Shown: piece by piece, positions 21,974 to 29,219 of the stretch
How positions within the stretch are numbered: the first letter of the stretch is position 1
Layout: the number at the start of each line of letters is the position of its first letter
Source of the DNA: SIG588 sp045597045
Lineage (GTDB): Bacteria > Bacillota > Clostridia > Oscillospirales > Acutalibacteraceae
Length of the DNA: 29,219 nt
NCBI GenBank assembly: GCA_045597045.1
Contig: JAZODN010000036.1
Span: 1-29,219, forward strand
Direction: 5' to 3'
Made by a program: the position numbers and the translations under genes
The notes under the pieces: model-generated
What the model was told of the DNA's origin: nothing
Databases searched by the model: none
What the model saw: the letters and a program-made list of their open reading frames with translations, nothing else

Positions 21974-23587
21974 ATGACCATCGGTGAGAAAATAACCAAG
22001 TTGCGCATGGCAGCTGATATTTCGCAAGAGCAATTGGCGGAAAAAATGGCGGTATCGCGGCAGGCGGTATCTAAATGGGAAATGGATCAAGCGCTGCCGC
22101 AGATCGACAAAGTACTGCAACTGTGTGACCTGTTTCACGTGTCGGCCGATGAGCTGATGCGCGACACGGTGGAACTGTGCACCCACACGGGGGCGCACAA
22201 TCACTATTTCGGTACCGACGGCTTTCGCGGTGAGGCCAACATTAACCTGACTTCGGTTCAGGCATATAAAGTGGGGCGATTTCTCGGTTGGTATTATGCG
22301 AGTGTACTTTCGGGGTGCGACAAGCCCGGTTACCGTCCACGCATCGTGATCGGCAAGGATACGCGCCGTTCCAGTTACATGCTGGAATATTCCATTGTCG
22401 CCGGTATCACGGCGTCGGGCGCCGATGCGTATATGCTGCACGTGACCACTACTCCCAGCGTTTCGTATGTCACGCGTCAGGAGGAGTTTGACTGCGGCAT
22501 TATGATCACCGCTTCTCACAACCCGTTTTACGACAATGGGATCAAGGTGATCAACCGCTACGGCGAAAAGCTGGACGATGTGACCACCGCACGTATCGAG
22601 GCATATTTGGACGGCGACCTGCACGCTCTCGGTGTGAACGGCGAGGACCTGCCGTTTGCGATCCGTGAGCATATCGGTTGCATTGTGGATCACGCTGCAG
22701 GGCGCAACCGTTACGTGGGATACCTCATTTCGCTGGCTTCCAATTCGTATAAGCATCTGCGAATTGGCCTGGATTGCGCCAACGGCGCTTCGTGGATGAT
22801 CGCCCGTGCGGTGTTTGGGGCACTTGGTGCACAGACGGTGGTGGTCGGTGCCGAACCGAACGGCTTGAACGTGAACGAGGGTTGCGGCTCCACCCACATT
22901 GAGAATCTGTGCCGCGTAGTGAAAGAAAACCATTTGGACGTGGGCTTTGCGTTTGACGGCGACTGCGATCGCTGTATTGCGGTGGACGGTAACGGCAACG
23001 TGGTAGACGGCGATGCGATGATGTATATTTTGGGATGTCGTCTTAAAAACCGCGGCATGCTGACGGGGAACACGGTGGTGGCTACCGTGATGTCCAACAG
23101 CGGCTTTGTGGCAAGCCTTGAGCGCGCCGGTATGCGCTGTGAACAGACGGCGGTGGGAGACCGCTTCGTGTATGAGTGTATGCAAGAGAAGAACTATGCG
23201 CTGGGCGGCGAGCAATCGGGACACATCATTTTGAGAAAATACGCCACCACGGGTGACGGCTTGCTGACCGCCATCATGATGATGGAGGAAATCTGCGATT
23301 CCAAGCAGTCGTTAGCCGAACTGGCAGAACCGGTGAAGCTGTATCCGCAATATATGAAGAATGTGCGAGTGAAGGATAAGGCGGCAGTGCTGGCAGACGA
23401 AGTGGTGCTGGCACAGTTGAAGGCCGTGGAAGAGAAAATTGCCGGTAACGGTCGCGCACTGCTGCGCCAAAGCGGCACGGAACCGGTTATCCGTGTGATG
23501 ATCGAAAGTGAAACCGAAACCCTGTGTCGTGAGTATGCCGACAGCATCGTACAGGTGATTTTAAAGGAGGGGCACGGCGTTGAGTAA
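21974..23587 (+). CDS. XRE helix-turn-helix fused to phosphoglucosamine mutase (GlmM)
   Basis: A 537-residue fusion. Residues 1 to about 64 are a complete XRE/Cro-C1 helix-turn-helix (ISQEQLAEKMAVSRQAVSKWE, then PQIDKVLQLCDLFHVSADELM). After a linker (65-77), residues 78-537 are a full phosphohexomutase of the GlmM type: YFGTDGFRGEAN, phosphoserine loop TASHNPFYDNG with Ser181, metal site DGDCDR (Asp328, 330, 332), specificity loop GEQSGH and phosphate loop RQSGTEP. GlmM interconverts glucosamine-6-P and glucosamine-1-P. Usual GlmM is about 450 residues and begins near FGTDG, so the HTH is an addition. ATG 21974 is preferred: upstream starts fall in the promoter. AGGAAAG (21952-21958) is rather far and better placed for a three-codon frame at 21966. 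The gene overlaps the next by 8 bases. It may be a self-regulating, metabolite-sensing enzyme. Confidence 0.92.
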   Translation: MTIGEKITKLRMAADISQEQLAEKMAVSRQAVSKWEMDQALPQIDKVLQLCDLFHVSADELMRDTVELCTHTGAHNHYFGTDGFRGEANINLTSVQAYKVGRFLGWYYASVLSGCDKPGYRPRIVIGKDTRRSSYMLEYSIVAGITASGADAYMLHVTTTPSVSYVTRQEEFDCGIMITASHNPFYDNGIKVINRYGEKLDDVTTARIEAYLDGDLHALGVNGEDLPFAIREHIGCIVDHAAGRNRYVGYLISLASNSYKHLRIGLDCANGASWMIARAVFGALGAQTVVVGAEPNGLNVNEGCGSTHIENLCRVVKENHLDVGFAFDGDCDRCIAVDGNGNVVDGDAMMYILGCRLKNRGMLTGNTVVATVMSNSGFVASLERAGMRCEQTAVGDRFVYECMQEKNYALGGEQSGHIILRKYATTGDGLLTAIMMMEEICDSKQSLAELAEPVKLYPQYMKNVRVKDKAAVLADEVVLAQLKAVEEKIAGNGRALLRQSGTEPVIRVMIESETETLCREYADSIVQVILKEGHGVE

Positions 23588-24242
23588 GGCAGTGAAAACG
23601 GCAGATTTGTTTGATTGCAAAACCTCGTATCTTACCAATTTGTTTGAAGCGGCGGACTATCCGTGGGAGATGTTGCCGCGTATCAAAGAGTATATCGCCG
23701 TGCTGCTGCGTGACGGTATTCCCGGTTACACCTTTTACGCGGAAGGCGTGTTGGTGGGGGAGAATGTGAAAATTTACCCCACCGCCACCATTGAAGCGCC
23801 GGCGGTGATCGGTAGCGGCACCGAGATTCGCCCCGGAGCCTTTTTGCGCGGCAATGTGATCACCGGCGAAAACTGCGTGATCGGCAATTCGAGCGAGCTG
23901 AAAAACTGTGTGCTGCTGAACGGCGTGCAGGTGCCGCATTATAACTACGTGGGGGATTCGGTGCTCGGTAACCGTGCACACATGGGCGCGGGCGCTATTT
24001 GCTCAAACCTGAAGTCAGACGGTCGACCGGTGGTGATCCACGGCGATGCCGATTACGAAACGGGGTTGCGCAAGATCGGCGGCATTTTGGCAGACGGTGC
24101 GGATGTTGGCTGCGGATGCGTGCTGAATCCCGGCACCGTTATCGGCAAAAACACCAGTGTGTATCCGCTGACGGCCCTGCGTGGCGTTTTCCCTGAGGAA
24201 AGTATAGTTAAAAGCGTTGACAATGTCGTAAAAAGGCGATAA
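23580..24242 (+). CDS. left-handed beta-helix acetyltransferase (GlmU C-terminal-like)
   Basis: A 220-residue hexapeptide-repeat protein. After a helical N-terminus (1-45), repeats typical of the left-handed beta-helix run from about 55 to 205 (GENVKIYPTATIEAPAVIG and similar). The segment VPHYNYVGDSVLG around His120 and MGAGAICSNLKSD (135-147) match the acetyl-CoA and catalytic region of the GlmU C-terminal half, where the histidine is the base that acetylates glucosamine-1-P. It lacks the N-terminal uridylyltransferase domain of GlmU. The start is TTG 23580, with AAAGGAGG 9 bases upstream; it overlaps the glmM stop, so translation is coupled. GlmM makes its expected substrate, which supports the role. 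Confidence 0.82.
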   Translation: MSKAVKTADLFDCKTSYLTNLFEAADYPWEMLPRIKEYIAVLLRDGIPGYTFYAEGVLVGENVKIYPTATIEAPAVIGSGTEIRPGAFLRGNVITGENCVIGNSSELKNCVLLNGVQVPHYNYVGDSVLGNRAHMGAGAICSNLKSDGRPVVIHGDADYETGLRKIGGILADGADVGCGCVLNPGTVIGKNTSVYPLTALRGVFPEESIVKSVDNVVKRR

Positions 24243-24245
24243 ACT
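24217..24245 (+). promoter_or_regulatory. internal promoter for nagB
   Basis: TTGACA (24217-24222), 17-base spacer, TAAACT (24240-24245); the -10 includes the stop codon of the acetyltransferase gene. It could give nagB expression apart from the biosynthetic genes. Confidence 0.6.
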
Positions 24246-24279
24246 AACGATGTAGCCATATGAAAGAGAGGAAACGACG

Positions 24280-24990
24280 ATGCAATATATTGTTGTGGAA
24301 AATTATGAACAGCTCAGCCGCAAAGCGGCCAATCTGATCGCGGCCGTTGTGGTGAGCAAACCTGCCTGTGTGCTCGGCTTGGCGACGGGTTCGTCGCCGC
24401 TGGGTACATACGCCGAGTTGATCAAGAAGTGCAACGAGGGTGACGTGGATTTTTCGGCGGTCACCTCGGTCAATTTGGATGAATACGTCGGCTTGGACGG
24501 CACCAACGACCAAAGCTATCGTTATTTTATGAACACCAACCTATTCGGTCAAGTGAACATCGATATCGCGAAGACCCACGTGCCCAACGGCTGCGCTGCC
24601 GACCTCGCGGCAGAAGGGGCGCGCTACGATGCGCTCATCCGTTCGCTCGGCGGCATTGATTTGCAGTTGCTTGGCATCGGGCTCGACGGCCACATCGGCT
24701 TTAATGAGCCGGACGATTGTTTCACGGCGGCTACTCACGAGGTGGAGTTGGATCCCTCTACCATCGAGGCGAACGCGCGCTTCTTTGAAAAGAAGGAAGA
24801 TGTGCCCACCTCTGCCATCACAATGGGTATGATGTCCATTATGCAGGCGAAGAAGGTGCTGCTTATCGCGAACGGACAAAGTAAGAAGGCGATTCTTGAA
24901 AAGGCGCTGTTTGGGCCTATCACCCCGGAAGTGCCGGCGTCGATCTTGCAACTGCACCCCGATCTGACGGTTATCTTCAGCGAGAAATAA
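24280..24990 (+). CDS. nagB: glucosamine-6-phosphate deaminase
   Basis: A 236-residue NagB: converts glucosamine-6-P to fructose-6-P and ammonia, and works in reverse at high ammonia. The active-site residues are visible: VNLDEY with Asp67, and GIGLDGHIGFNEP with Asp136, His138 and Glu143, each five positions lower than in the E. coli enzyme. The phosphate loop ATGSSPLG (35-42) is intact. Length is typical of Firmicute NagB, without the long C-terminal part of the E. coli allosteric form. It lies 37 bases downstream of the acetyltransferase gene, behind GAGAGGAAA, and ends at a strong terminator. Confidence 0.96.
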   Translation: MQYIVVENYEQLSRKAANLIAAVVVSKPACVLGLATGSSPLGTYAELIKKCNEGDVDFSAVTSVNLDEYVGLDGTNDQSYRYFMNTNLFGQVNIDIAKTHVPNGCAADLAAEGARYDALIRSLGGIDLQLLGIGLDGHIGFNEPDDCFTAATHEVELDPSTIEANARFFEKKEDVPTSAITMGMMSIMQAKKVLLIANGQSKKAILEKALFGPITPEVPASILQLHPDLTVIFSEK

Positions 24991-25004
24991 AAAGTACATA
25001 TTCG

Positions 25005-25040
25005 AACAAAAAACAGCGGAAAAATCCGCTGTTTTTTGTT
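25005..25040 (+). terminator. intrinsic terminator after nagB
   Basis: A perfect 16-base stem (25005-25020 with 25025-25040), an AAAA loop and a TTTTTT run within the 3' arm. The A/T-symmetric arms mean it could act in both directions. Its last bases form part of the next promoter. Confidence 0.88.
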
Positions 25041-25067
25041 GCCAAATTATAGGAAATGTAGTATACT
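25039..25067 (+). promoter_or_regulatory. promoter of the deacetylase-GH94 operon
   Basis: TTGCCA (25039-25044), 17-base spacer, TATACT (25062-25067); the -35 starts in the tail of the nagB terminator. Confidence 0.7.
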
Positions 25068-25089
25068 TGCTGTAATAGGAGGCGGTTTT

Positions 25090-25935
25090 ATGAAGTATCG
25101 TTTTATGCGCTTCCCCGAGGGGAAGTTCAAAGCAGTGACTCTCACGTATGATGACGGTACGGTACATGATAAACGTGTGGCAGAAACACTCGGTCGCTAC
25201 GGTATGAAATGTACGTTCAATATCGGCAACGTGAATCTCGGCGCCGAGGGGCATATGACGGCCAAGGATGTGCAGACCCGCCTGCTGGATGCCGGACACG
25301 AAATTGCGGTGCACGGCGCGCATCACCGCGCGCTTGGAATGATTCGCCCTGCCGAAGGGATTCGCGAGGTGCTGGATTGCCGCATGGCGCTTGAGAATAC
25401 GTTCGACTGTATGGTGCGCGGCATGGCATATCCCGATACGACCCGTTTCGGAGTGGGCAGTGATTACGAAACGGTGCGAGAGTATCTTCGCTCGCTGGAT
25501 ATCGACTATTGTCGCGTGGCCGGCGGCGATAATTTCGACTTTGAACTGCCGCAGGATTGGTACCAATGGATGCCGTCGGTCAAATCTCAAAACCCCGACG
25601 TGGCGGAATATGTTCACCGTTTTGTCGCGTTACAGGAAGAAGTGCTATACATCGCCTGCCGAGAACCGCGGCTTTTCTCGATGTGGGGGCACAGTTACGA
25701 GTTTGAGAATGATAAGAACTGGGATGTGTTGGAGTATGTGTGCCGAGAGATCGGCGGTAAGGACGACACGTGGTATGCCACCAACGGTGAGATATATAAC
25801 TATGTGAAGGCGTGGGAATCACTCCGATATTCCGCGGATCACCGCCGTGTATATAACCCCACCGTAACCGACGTGTGGTTCAACGTGGACGGTCAGGTGT
25901 ATTGTGTAAAAGCGGGCGAAACGCTCGTTTTGTAA
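25090..25935 (+). CDS. NodB/CE4-like polysaccharide deacetylase, copy 1
   Basis: A 281-residue protein of the polysaccharide-deacetylase (NodB homology) superfamily. The first motif is LTYDDG (Asp21, Asp22; Asp as base and metal ligand in CE4 enzymes) and the second is HGAHH (His75 and His79, an H-x3-H metal pair). A later AYPDT (about 115-119) fits the substrate-groove motif. The C-terminal part (about 190-281) has WGHSYEFENDKNWD and DTWYATNGEIYNY, which I have seen in uncharacterised relatives. There is no signal peptide, so it should act inside the cell on small sugars or sugar phosphates, not on wall polymers. ATG 25090 follows GGAGG by 8 bases. Its paralogue lies 11 bases downstream. Confidence 0.85.
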   Translation: MKYRFMRFPEGKFKAVTLTYDDGTVHDKRVAETLGRYGMKCTFNIGNVNLGAEGHMTAKDVQTRLLDAGHEIAVHGAHHRALGMIRPAEGIREVLDCRMALENTFDCMVRGMAYPDTTRFGVGSDYETVREYLRSLDIDYCRVAGGDNFDFELPQDWYQWMPSVKSQNPDVAEYVHRFVALQEEVLYIACREPRLFSMWGHSYEFENDKNWDVLEYVCREIGGKDDTWYATNGEIYNYVKAWESLRYSADHRRVYNPTVTDVWFNVDGQVYCVKAGETLVL

Positions 25936-25946
25936 AGGAGATAAAA

Positions 25947-26816
25947 ATGAGGTATCGGTTTTTGCGTTTCCCCGGAGGGAAGTTTAAAGCAGTCACCTTC
26001 AGTTATGACGACGGCGTGACGGAAGATAAGCGGTTGGCAAAATTGCTGTTTGAACGCGGATTAAAAGGAACGTTCAATGTAAACAGCGGTATGTGGGGCA
26101 CGCTCGGCCGTGTCACCGACCGTCTCTCGCCGGAAGAAATTCAGGAAAGCATCGTGCGTTTGGGGCATGAGGTGGCGGTGCACGGTGAGTGGCATCGCGC
26201 ATCGGGTGTGATCAGCGTTGCCGATGGTATTCGCGACGTGTTGAATTGCCGTGCGGCGATGGAAAAGGCGTTCGGCTGTATCGTGCGCGGCATGGCTTAC
26301 CCCGATACGGGAATCACCCGTTTTGAGGGGGATCATACATACGAAGATGTAAAGGGCTATCTGAAAGCGCTCGGCATCACCTATGCACGCACGCTGGCAG
26401 GAGATAATAACCGTTTCGAGCTGCCTACCGATTGGTATGCGTGGATGCCCACGGCGCACCACAACAATCCAAACGTAATGGCCTATGCCGAAGAATTTGT
26501 CGCTTTGAAGGAGACGCAGGCGTATAACGCGCGGCGTCATCCGCGCCTGTTTTATTTGTGGGGGCACAGTTACGAATTTACCACGCACAACAATTGGGAG
26601 CATATGCAAACGCTGTGCGACATCTTGGCTCAACGTGAGGACACGTGGTATGCCACGAACGGCGAGATATATGCTTACGTGAAGGCGTATGAAGCACTGG
26701 TGTTTTCCACTGATGGCACCATGGTGCACAACCCCACCGCCACCGACGTGTGGTTTGATGTGGACGGGCATTTGAAGTGCGTAAAGTCGGGTGAAACAAT
26801 AACCGTTACATTGTAA
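25947..26816 (+). CDS. NodB/CE4-like polysaccharide deacetylase, copy 2
   Basis: A 289-residue tandem paralogue of the preceding protein, alignable over its whole length from the shared start (RYRF-RFP-GKFKAVT) to the shared end (VTDVWFNVDGQ against ATDVWFDVDGH). The motif residues are Asp21, Asp22 (FSYDDG) and His79, His83 (HGEWH). It differs by a small insertion around residues 48-52 and a GITRF loop. As in copy 1 there is no signal peptide. ATG 25947 is preceded by AAAGGAG overlapping the previous stop region. It is 12 bases from the GH94-type gene, so the three form one unit. The pair may act on different substrates or as a heteromer; this is inference. Confidence 0.85.
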   Translation: MRYRFLRFPGGKFKAVTFSYDDGVTEDKRLAKLLFERGLKGTFNVNSGMWGTLGRVTDRLSPEEIQESIVRLGHEVAVHGEWHRASGVISVADGIRDVLNCRAAMEKAFGCIVRGMAYPDTGITRFEGDHTYEDVKGYLKALGITYARTLAGDNNRFELPTDWYAWMPTAHHNNPNVMAYAEEFVALKETQAYNARRHPRLFYLWGHSYEFTTHNNWEHMQTLCDILAQREDTWYATNGEIYAYVKAYEALVFSTDGTMVHNPTATDVWFDVDGHLKCVKSGETITVTL

Positions 26817-26828
26817 GGAGGAAAAACA

Positions 26829-29105
26829 ATGAATTACCGTTTTGATAAGCAGACCGGCAGCTTTTACACCACCACCGCCGAAACGGGCCGTAAGTGGGAG
26901 AACTATATGTGGAACGAAACCGAAAAAGGTTTCTTCCTGACTATGACCACCCACGTCGGCGGTTCGGTATCGTGGCTCTTGCGCGACACGTCCGAAAAAG
27001 TGTTTTTGACCGATGTAGGTACGCCTTCTTGCATGTATCTGCGCGACGATGAAACGGGAGATTACTGGAATATCGCTTGTGCGCCTACCTGCCGTCCCGT
27101 GGAGGATTATTGCTGCGAACACGGCCTTTCGTTCAGCCGTTTTTCTTCCCGCCGCGGCGGCATTTTTGCCACACAGTGTGTGACGGTGCTGGAAGATGAG
27201 CTTGCCGAGGTGTGGCAGGTCACGCTGAAAAATGAGTCTGACCGTTCGCGCGATATCAGTGCGTTTGCGTTTTCACAACTGAATCTGAACGGATTTACCC
27301 AATCGCGGTATTATTATGCTGCGAACACGGGCGCAACCATGTGGCTGAAAGATACGGAAACGCTGTTTTGCCAACTGATCAGCCCCTTCATGCCGGACGA
27401 TATTTTCAGCGGATACGTGATGTCTTCTGCGCCGGTGGCGGCATTCGAAGGGCGGCTTGAGCATTTCTTCGGCACGGCAGGCGGCTATGCCGTACCGCGC
27501 GTGCTGCAGGAAAACCGCGATTTGGAATGCACCCATGCAGCGGTACGTGCGCGCGGCGGTATTCTGCAAAACAAAGTGACACTTGCAGCAGGAGAAGAAA
27601 AAACGATCTATTATGTCTTCGGCTTTGCGCCGTCCGATCCGTCGGCAGTCGCTTCGCGCAAGGCGGAATTGCTTGCAAAGGCCGCCGCTGCGTTTGAGAA
27701 TTTGTATGAAAAAGGTGTGCGCAAGTTCGGCGACCTGCGCACCGTCTGCCCCGAAGAGCGCATCAACAATCTGATGAACTTTTGGGTGCAAAAACAGGTC
27801 AGTTACTGCATGCTTGGCAAGCAAGCGGTGCGCGATAACGCGCAGATCGTGCTCGGCATGCTGAATTACGACACCAAACTGGCACGTAAAGCGGTGTCGG
27901 ACTGTTTGGCCAATCAGTGCGCCGACGGACACTCCCTGCTTACCTGGGCGATCGGCTGGCGTGAGCCGGATACCTATTCCGATCCGTCTACCTGGCTTGT
28001 GATGGCTGTATGTGAATACATTAAGGAAAGCGGAGACATCGCTTTTTGCGATGAGGTGATTCCTTATTTTGATGGCGGAGAGGCCACGGTGTATGAACAC
28101 CTGCAGATGGCGGCCGACTGGTTTATGCGTGAGGATAACTACGGTCCTCACGGCATGCCGCGTATTCACCACGCCGACTGGAACGATGCACTGAACATTC
28201 CCGACGATACCGCCGAATCGGTGTTTATGGCGATGCTGATCTGCTTTTCCTTCGGTCAGCTGATCGAACTGACCCGTCGCCGCGGCGATGAGGTGCGTGC
28301 CAATCTGTTGACGGATTTCCGCGAAAAACTGGCGGCACACACCAACGCGGTGGCTTTTAACGGCGACTATTATGTTCGCGCGTTCAGCAAATTCGGTACG
28401 GTGGGGGATAAGACCTCCCAAAACGGCGGTAATATTTATGTCAATCCGCAGGTGTGGGCCATTCTTTCGGATATGATTCCTGCCGATCGTTTGCCGTTGA
28501 TCCTTCGTGCGGTGGACGGCATGGAAACGGAGTGCGGCGTGCCGATCTGTTCGCCCCCGTATCGCAAGTACGATCCGGCAGTGGGGCGCATGTCTGCCAT
28601 GCCGCCCGGTGTGTATGAAAACGGCGGTATCTATAATCACGCTTGCGCCTTTAAGGTGATGGCCGATTGCAAACTCGGTCGTGGTGAACAGGCAGTGGCT
28701 ACGCTGCTCAAAATGATTCCCGGCGGCGCGGCAAACCCCAGCGAAAAAACCACTACCGAGCCGTATGTGTTCACCAATTGCTTCGGCAAGCACGTGAACG
28801 AAGACATGGTGGTCGGCTTTTCGTGGCAAACGGGTTCCTCCGCTTGGGGGCTGCGTGACTACTATGAAGGCGTGCTCGGCATTACCCGTGAATTCGATGG
28901 CCTTGCCATTCGCCCGAATTTGCCGCCCTCGTGGGATGTGGTGGAAGCGCAAAGACCGTATCGCGGCAGTGTGCTGAACATCCGCATTGAAAATCGCGGC
29001 GGCACCACGGTAAAACTTACGGTGGATGGCCACGCGACGGCGGGGAACGTGATCCCGGCATTTGCCGACAATGCCACCCACGATATTTTGGTGGAACTGG
29101 TATAA
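26829..29105 (+). CDS. GH94-type glycoside phosphorylase
   Basis: A 758-residue cytoplasmic enzyme of the cellobiose/chitobiose phosphorylase (GH94) family, which splits beta-linked disaccharides with inorganic phosphate into a sugar-1-phosphate and a free sugar. The N-terminal beta-sandwich (about 1-265) leads through a linker to an (alpha/alpha)6 barrel (about 310-690) and a C-terminal jelly roll. The catalytic acid motif is HHADWNDAL with Asp450; SWQTGSSAWGL (about 660-670) and GGIYNHACAF are also typical. It is somewhat shorter than the approximately 800-820 residues of cellobiose and chitobiose phosphorylases, so specificity is open. Amino-sugar genes upstream favour an N-acetylglucosamine-containing substrate. 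ATG 26829 follows AAGGAGG. Confidence 0.88.
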   Translation: MNYRFDKQTGSFYTTTAETGRKWENYMWNETEKGFFLTMTTHVGGSVSWLLRDTSEKVFLTDVGTPSCMYLRDDETGDYWNIACAPTCRPVEDYCCEHGLSFSRFSSRRGGIFATQCVTVLEDELAEVWQVTLKNESDRSRDISAFAFSQLNLNGFTQSRYYYAANTGATMWLKDTETLFCQLISPFMPDDIFSGYVMSSAPVAAFEGRLEHFFGTAGGYAVPRVLQENRDLECTHAAVRARGGILQNKVTLAAGEEKTIYYVFGFAPSDPSAVASRKAELLAKAAAAFENLYEKGVRKFGDLRTVCPEERINNLMNFWVQKQVSYCMLGKQAVRDNAQIVLGMLNYDTKLARKAVSDCLANQCADGHSLLTWAIGWREPDTYSDPSTWLVMAVCEYIKESGDIAFCDEVIPYFDGGEATVYEHLQMAADWFMREDNYGPHGMPRIHHADWNDALNIPDDTAESVFMAMLICFSFGQLIELTRRRGDEVRANLLTDFREKLAAHTNAVAFNGDYYVRAFSKFGTVGDKTSQNGGNIYVNPQVWAILSDMIPADRLPLILRAVDGMETECGVPICSPPYRKYDPAVGRMSAMPPGVYENGGIYNHACAFKVMADCKLGRGEQAVATLLKMIPGGAANPSEKTTTEPYVFTNCFGKHVNEDMVVGFSWQTGSSAWGLRDYYEGVLGITREFDGLAIRPNLPPSWDVVEAQRPYRGSVLNIRIENRGGTTVKLTVDGHATAGNVIPAFADNATHDILVELV

Positions 29106-29141
29106 CGTTTTTTGTGTAATGGCAAAGTGCCCACTTTTTCT

Positions 29142-29161
29142 GCGTTCTCAAACGCCCTTTT
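29142..29161 (+). terminator. weak possible terminator after GH94 gene
   Basis: GCGTT-CTCA-AACGC (29142-29155), a 5-base stem, followed by CC and a T run. Short stem, so only a tentative call. Confidence 0.35.
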
Positions 29162-29176
29162 TTCCTTTTTTGTGTA

Positions 29177-29205
29177 TTGAATTTGCCTCAAATGTGTAGT
29201 ATAAT
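29177..29205 (+). promoter_or_regulatory. promoter of a gene beyond the window end
   Basis: TTGAAT (29177-29182), 17-base spacer, TATAAT (29200-29205). The sequence around the -10, TGTAGTATAAT, is the same as at the divIC promoter. The gene it serves lies outside the window. Confidence 0.6.
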
Positions 29206-29219
29206 AACAGACAATGGGG

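Overview
The window reads as chromosomal DNA of an endospore-forming member of the Clostridia, probably an uncultured Oscillospirales/Ruminococcaceae-type gut anaerobe. The evidence is a yabP-yabQ-divIC-yabR block (spore cortex and division genes in the order known from Bacillus), a long-form hpf, strong GGAGG ribosome binding sites, Firmicute sigma-A promoters, and many glycan-use genes. The species cannot be named from the sequence. No RNA genes, insertion sequences, prophage or CRISPR were seen.

Region 1 (1-2148, minus strand): the N-terminal third of a GH38 alpha-mannosidase, cut by the window edge, with its own promoter; upstream of it a P-loop ATPase-like protein of the PRK06851 type whose second P-loop looks degenerate. 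Region 2 (2204-4612, plus): yabP, yabQ, divIC and an S1-domain yabR, closed by a terminator, then hpf with its own terminator.

Region 3 (4613-17724, plus) is the most unusual part. It is a seven-gene operon of about 12.7 kb behind a TTGACA-N17-TATATT promoter: a very large solute-binding protein with beta-sandwich (CBM-like) domains, a MalF/MalG-type permease pair, an exported NHL-TPR-Yip1 membrane protein, an exported 1050-residue DUF5696-like protein that may contain a glycosidase-type barrel, and a second MalF/MalG-type permease pair. There is no ATPase gene, so a shared MsmX-type ATPase is likely. It looks like a poorly described carbohydrate capture/sensing/import system.

Region 4 (17740-21730): an MFS transporter with a TTG start just behind the operon terminator, converging on an O-acetylhomoserine sulfhydrylase-type enzyme with a shared terminator; that gene diverges from a STAS-less SulP transporter through back-to-back promoters.

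Region 5 (21893-29105, plus): amino-sugar and glycan phosphorolysis genes. A phosphoglucosamine mutase (GlmM) carries an N-terminal XRE-type helix-turn-helix in one reading frame; it overlaps a GlmU-C-terminal-like acetyltransferase, followed by nagB. After a terminator come two tandem cytoplasmic NodB/CE4-like deacetylases and a GH94-type glycoside phosphorylase. Together these could convert N-acetylated sugar phosphates into fructose-6-phosphate, or into cell-wall precursors. The HTH-GlmM fusion and the double-permease operon are the two strongest leads.
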